This document shows, piece by piece, positions 61,380 through 64,000 of a stretch of DNA of 64,000 nt. The stretch's first letter is position 1, and every line of letters begins with the position of its first letter. The position numbers and the translations under genes were made by a program. This DNA comes from Pseudomaricurvus sp050633365. GTDB lineage: Bacteria; Pseudomonadota; Gammaproteobacteria; Pseudomonadales; Cellvibrionaceae. Below the pieces are notes generated by a model, which searched no databases, was not told the DNA's origin, and worked only from the letters and a program-made list of their open reading frames with translations. Where the stretch lies: the NCBI GenBank assembly GCA_050633365.1, contig JBOEGJ010000009.1, positions 1 to 64,000 of the forward strand, in the 5' to 3' direction.

Positions 61380-62210
61380 ATGACATTCATTACTGTGAAC
61401 GGCCGGCAGGCCGATACTGTTTCTGCACTCGACCGCGGCTTTGCTTACGGCGACGGGGTGTTTGAAACTTGTCGCGTGCAGAATCAAACGATTGCGCTTT
61501 GGTCCTATCATTCACAGCGTTTAGTGCGCAGTTTGGCGCGGCTCAGTATTACTTGTGAGCTCTCTTTGATTGAGAGTTGCGTCACCAAAACCATCGAACA
61601 GGCTCCGCTTGATAAGACTTCGAATTTTGTACTGAAAATTATAGTGACTCGAGGCCTTGGGACGCGAGGCTATGGTTTCGATAATTCAATGCCTGCAACT
61701 ATTCTGTGCAGTGTGAGTGAGTTGCCAGTGCTGAACCCTTCACCGCTTCGCTTGCCTTTGCTTGAGACTCGTCTTGGTTGCAGTTCGGCCCTAGCGGGAA
61801 TGAAACATTTAAATCGTTTAGAGAATGTTTTGTTGAAAGCCGAATGCCAGCAATTGGGGGTTGATGACGGTCTCGCGCTAAACGAGCTGGACTGGATTGT
61901 TGAAACCACCCATAGCAATGTTTTTTTCAAGTTTTCAGACGGTTGGAAAACTCCCAGACTTAATGTGTCCGGCGTCAGTGGTGTAATGAGGCAGTTGATC
62001 ATTGAAAACTTGATGCCCGAGAACCAGCTTGTGGTTAGCGAAGCGGATATTTCTGTTGAGCAGCTGGCCGATGTAAGTGCGGCATTTTGTTGTAATAGTC
62101 TGCGGGGAATTTCCACCGTAGCGGCGATCGGTAATTTGGAATTGAGTGTTGACGATGATCTTCGTCGCTTGCGACAGAGCTTGGACTCGAAACAGAACAC
62201 AATCCTATGA
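61380..62210 (+). CDS. pabC: Aminodeoxychorismate lyase
   Basis: PLP enzyme forming p-aminobenzoate for folate. 276 residues of the class IV aminotransferase fold: DRGFAYGDGVFET (18-30) and the PLP lysine, probably Lys142 in GMKHLNRLENVLLKAE (E. coli Lys140). The stop overlaps the mltG start (ATGA), so translation is coupled. The gene order fabF-pabC-mltG-tmk is widely conserved. Confidence 0.93.
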   Translation: MTFITVNGRQADTVSALDRGFAYGDGVFETCRVQNQTIALWSYHSQRLVRSLARLSITCELSLIESCVTKTIEQAPLDKTSNFVLKIIVTRGLGTRGYGFDNSMPATILCSVSELPVLNPSPLRLPLLETRLGCSSALAGMKHLNRLENVLLKAECQQLGVDDGLALNELDWIVETTHSNVFFKFSDGWKTPRLNVSGVSGVMRQLIIENLMPENQLVVSEADISVEQLADVSAAFCCNSLRGISTVAAIGNLELSVDDDLRRLRQSLDSKQNTIL

Positions 62211-63238
62211 TGAAACTTTTTCGTTCTAAATTGTTACGAGTTATTTTGCTGCTGATTTTGTTGGTTGGCGGAACTGCCGCAGGCTATTTTTGGCGCTGGT
62301 TAAATCTGCCGCTACAGATGACAGCCGCTGCACCTTCCTCGATTGAGTTGTCTTCGGGCGATTCTCTTCACCGCATCGGGCGACGCTACAAGGAGTCTCT
62401 GGGTTTAACCTATCTGAAAGTTTGGGTTGGGTATGCACGTTTGGTGGGGTTAACACAGATAAAACGCGGCGAGTTTTTGTTGGATTCGTCGCTGACGCCA
62501 ATCTCTCTTTTGCAGCTTCTTAATTCCGACGACGTGATTCAGAGCGAGCTGACTTGGGTTGAAGGTATTACGGTTAAGGACGCTCTTAGCTCTTTGAATG
62601 CGTTGCCGAGTCAAACTGGCTTGCCGCCGATAACCGTAGACGATGTTCGTGGGCTGCTAAATATAGCTCAGGATAACCCCGAGGGTTGGTTGTTTCCCGA
62701 TACTTACCGCCATACCAAAAGCACATCGGCGCAGGAGCTTCTTCTTCAGTCTCATCACAAGATGAAGACTGTGTTGGCGCAAGAGTGGAAAAATCGCGCC
62801 GATGGTTTACCTTATGAGACCGCTTACGAGGCTCTCATCATGGCTTCGATCGTCGAAAAAGAAACCGGTGTTCCTCACGAGCGAGCGGCCATTGCTGGGG
62901 TGTTTGTGCGTCGGCTAGAAAAAGGTATGCGACTACAAACCGATCCCACGGTGATTTATGGGTTAGGCGACGATTATAAAGGCGATATAAAACGCAAGCA
63001 TTTACGTCAAAAAACGCCCTACAATACTTACACTATCCATGGCTTACCGCCGACGCCTATCGCGCTGCCGGGTTTCGACGCCATCCATGCAGCTTTACAT
63101 CCAGCGGCTGGCGACAGTTTGTATTTCGTCGCAAAAGGTGATGGTAGTCATCAGTTTTCCGCCACCTTGGCCGAGCATGTCTCAGCGGTTAAGCGTTTTC
63201 AGTTGAATCGACGTGAAAACTATCGCTCGAGCCAATAG
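62207..63238 (+). CDS. mltG: Endolytic transglycosylase MltG
   Basis: Membrane-anchored enzyme that cuts nascent peptidoglycan and so ends chain growth. 343 residues: one membrane helix (about 10-27), a LysM-like region, and the YceG domain with the catalytic Glu217 in IMASIVEKETGVP. TDPTVIYGLGD and PLPPTPIA-type end (HGLPPTPIALPG) are family signatures. Its ATG overlaps the pabC stop. Confidence 0.95.
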   Translation: MMKLFRSKLLRVILLLILLVGGTAAGYFWRWLNLPLQMTAAAPSSIELSSGDSLHRIGRRYKESLGLTYLKVWVGYARLVGLTQIKRGEFLLDSSLTPISLLQLLNSDDVIQSELTWVEGITVKDALSSLNALPSQTGLPPITVDDVRGLLNIAQDNPEGWLFPDTYRHTKSTSAQELLLQSHHKMKTVLAQEWKNRADGLPYETAYEALIMASIVEKETGVPHERAAIAGVFVRRLEKGMRLQTDPTVIYGLGDDYKGDIKRKHLRQKTPYNTYTIHGLPPTPIALPGFDAIHAALHPAAGDSLYFVAKGDGSHQFSATLAEHVSAVKRFQLNRRENYRSSQ

Positions 63239-63269
63239 TTTTTTGATTGATTCCAATTAGGAGTTTTTT

Positions 63270-63899
63270 TTGTCTCAGATCCCCGGGAAATTTATCACGC
63301 TAGAGGGCACCGAAGGCGTAGGGAAAACCACCAATCTTGAGTTTATGAAAGAGTGGCTAACCGAGGCGGGTATCACGTTCACCGTTTCGCGCGAGCCGGG
63401 TGGAACCCCGTTGGCTGAAGAGCTTCGCGAAATGCTGCTGCAAAAGCGCGCAGAGCCGGTAGATGCGACAGCGGAGTTGTTGATGATCTTTGCGGCAAGG
63501 GCGCAGCATCTTAACCAAGTTATTCGCCCCGCATTGGCGCGAGGCGAGTGGGTCTTGTGCGATCGTTTTACGGACGCAACTTATGCTTATCAGGGGGCTG
63601 GCCGAGGTTTGTCTACCGAGGTTATTGAATCCTTGGAATCATTGGTACAAAAAGAGTTGCGACCCGATCTAACAGTAGTTCTCGATATCGATGTGGAAAC
63701 CGGCTTGCAACGAGCGGGGCAACGAGCTGAATTAGATCGATTCGAATCTGAAGCGGTTGAGTTTTTCCATCGAGTTCGGGCTGGGTACCAAGCCCGAGTT
63801 GCTGCGGCGCCGCAGCGTTATCGCGTTGTCAACGCGGGCCAGACTCTGCCAGAGGTTCAGCGCGATATCGCAGTGGTCTTGTCTGAGCTAACGGCTTAA
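63270..63899 (+). CDS. tmk: Thymidylate kinase
   Basis: Phosphorylates dTMP to dTDP. 209 residues. P-loop EGTEGVGKTTN, the DR(Y/F) motif in CDRFTDATYAYQGAGRG, and LDIDVETGLQRA are all present. The start is TTG (63270) after TTAGGAG, giving MSQIPGKFITLEG; no ATG lies nearby in frame. holB, the usual next gene in this order, is not present: a minus-strand gene ends 1 base after the stop. Confidence 0.95.
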   Translation: MSQIPGKFITLEGTEGVGKTTNLEFMKEWLTEAGITFTVSREPGGTPLAEELREMLLQKRAEPVDATAELLMIFAARAQHLNQVIRPALARGEWVLCDRFTDATYAYQGAGRGLSTEVIESLESLVQKELRPDLTVVLDIDVETGLQRAGQRAELDRFESEAVEFFHRVRAGYQARVAAAPQRYRVVNAGQTLPEVQRDIAVVLSELTA

Positions 63900-63900
63900 G

Positions 63901-64000
63901 TTAAAAGTCAGGGGGGCTGTGAATGGTGATTTTCTCGGACGTGAACGGGTGGATAAACTCAAGTTGCATGGCGTGCAGCAGTAATCGACTGGCGGCTTTT
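63901..64000 (-). CDS. Pseudouridine synthase, RluA/TruC type (partial, C-terminus only)
   Basis: The last 32 residues of a minus-strand gene are visible. SRLLLHAMQLEFIHPFTSEK is the C-terminal signature of the RluA/RluC/RluD/TruC family, which isomerises uridine in rRNA or tRNA. The stop is TAA at 63903-63901, directly convergent with tmk. Which member it is cannot be told from the fragment. Confidence 0.78.
   Translation of the reverse strand, partial: KAASRLLLHAMQLEFIHPFTSEKITIHSPPDF

Noticed and set aside
1..64000. CRISPR arrays, tRNA or rRNA genes, transposases, prophage
   Set aside because: I read for direct-repeat arrays with spacers, cloverleaf sequences and transposase motifs and found none; the only tandem repeats are the two short ones listed.

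Overview
The window is chromosomal DNA of a free-living, probably marine gammaproteobacterium related to the Pseudomonas / Cellvibrio-Spongiibacter branch. The basis is gene order as much as protein likeness: prfB-lysS, tadA / mltF / purL, a divergent fpr-LysR (FinR-like) pair, and yceD-rpmF-plsX-fabD-fabG-acpP-fabF-pabC-mltG-tmk without fabH are all typical of that group. I found no tRNA, rRNA, CRISPR array, insertion sequence or phage gene. Almost all of the sequence is accounted for by compact protein-coding genes.

Layout. 1-3370: the start of a carboxylesterase, topoisomerase III, a short tandem repeat and an unrecognised 152-residue protein. 3383-19990: a catabolic island. Ten minus-strand genes encode three thiolases, two acyl-CoA ligases, a carotenoid-cleavage-type oxygenase, a nitronate monooxygenase-like flavoprotein, a TonB-dependent receptor, a hotdog thioesterase and a PaaN-like aldehyde dehydrogenase. 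It is bounded by a plus-strand tandem-domain HxlR-type regulator and a nitroreductase. 20319-23035: prfB (with its programmed frameshift) and lysS, each interrupted by an NN assembly joint. 23122-29917: a membrane protein, a thioesterase, fpr/LysR, and several unrecognised or poorly known small proteins. 30010-34239: fadH, an NTF2-like protein, a dienoyl-CoA isomerase and a divergent TetR regulator with two palindromic operators. 34709-38162: a DMT exporter, an adrenodoxin-type ferredoxin, a GlxA-type regulator and a class II aldolase. 38440-46041: DUF1653, rlmA, tadA, mltF, purL. 46352-53806: a chemotaxis receptor, fklB, an SrmB-like helicase, mgsA, a metallo-beta-lactamase-fold protein, CnoX and unknowns. 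54119-64000: a PilZ-like protein, maf, the fatty-acid synthesis operon to tmk, and the end of a pseudouridine synthase.

How the parts work together. The island looks like an uptake-and-degradation route for a hydrophobic, unsaturated or aromatic compound: receptor import, oxidative C=C cleavage to aldehydes, aldehyde oxidation, CoA activation, thiolytic shortening. The substrate cannot be read from sequence. Two 18-bp direct repeats flank a predicted receptor promoter, and a related CTTG-N5-CAAG palindrome lies upstream of the paaN-like gene, suggesting one regulon under the adjacent HxlR-type protein. The fadH / dienoyl-CoA isomerase unit 10 kb away handles conjugated dienoyl-CoAs and could serve the same flux.

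Points to treat with care: prfB and lysS look frameshifted only because of assembly joints; maf carries an in-frame amber codon 16 residues before its natural end; several starts were moved from the longest open frame to a better-supported internal start. All functional calls rest on reading motifs and remembered family sequences; no database search was run.
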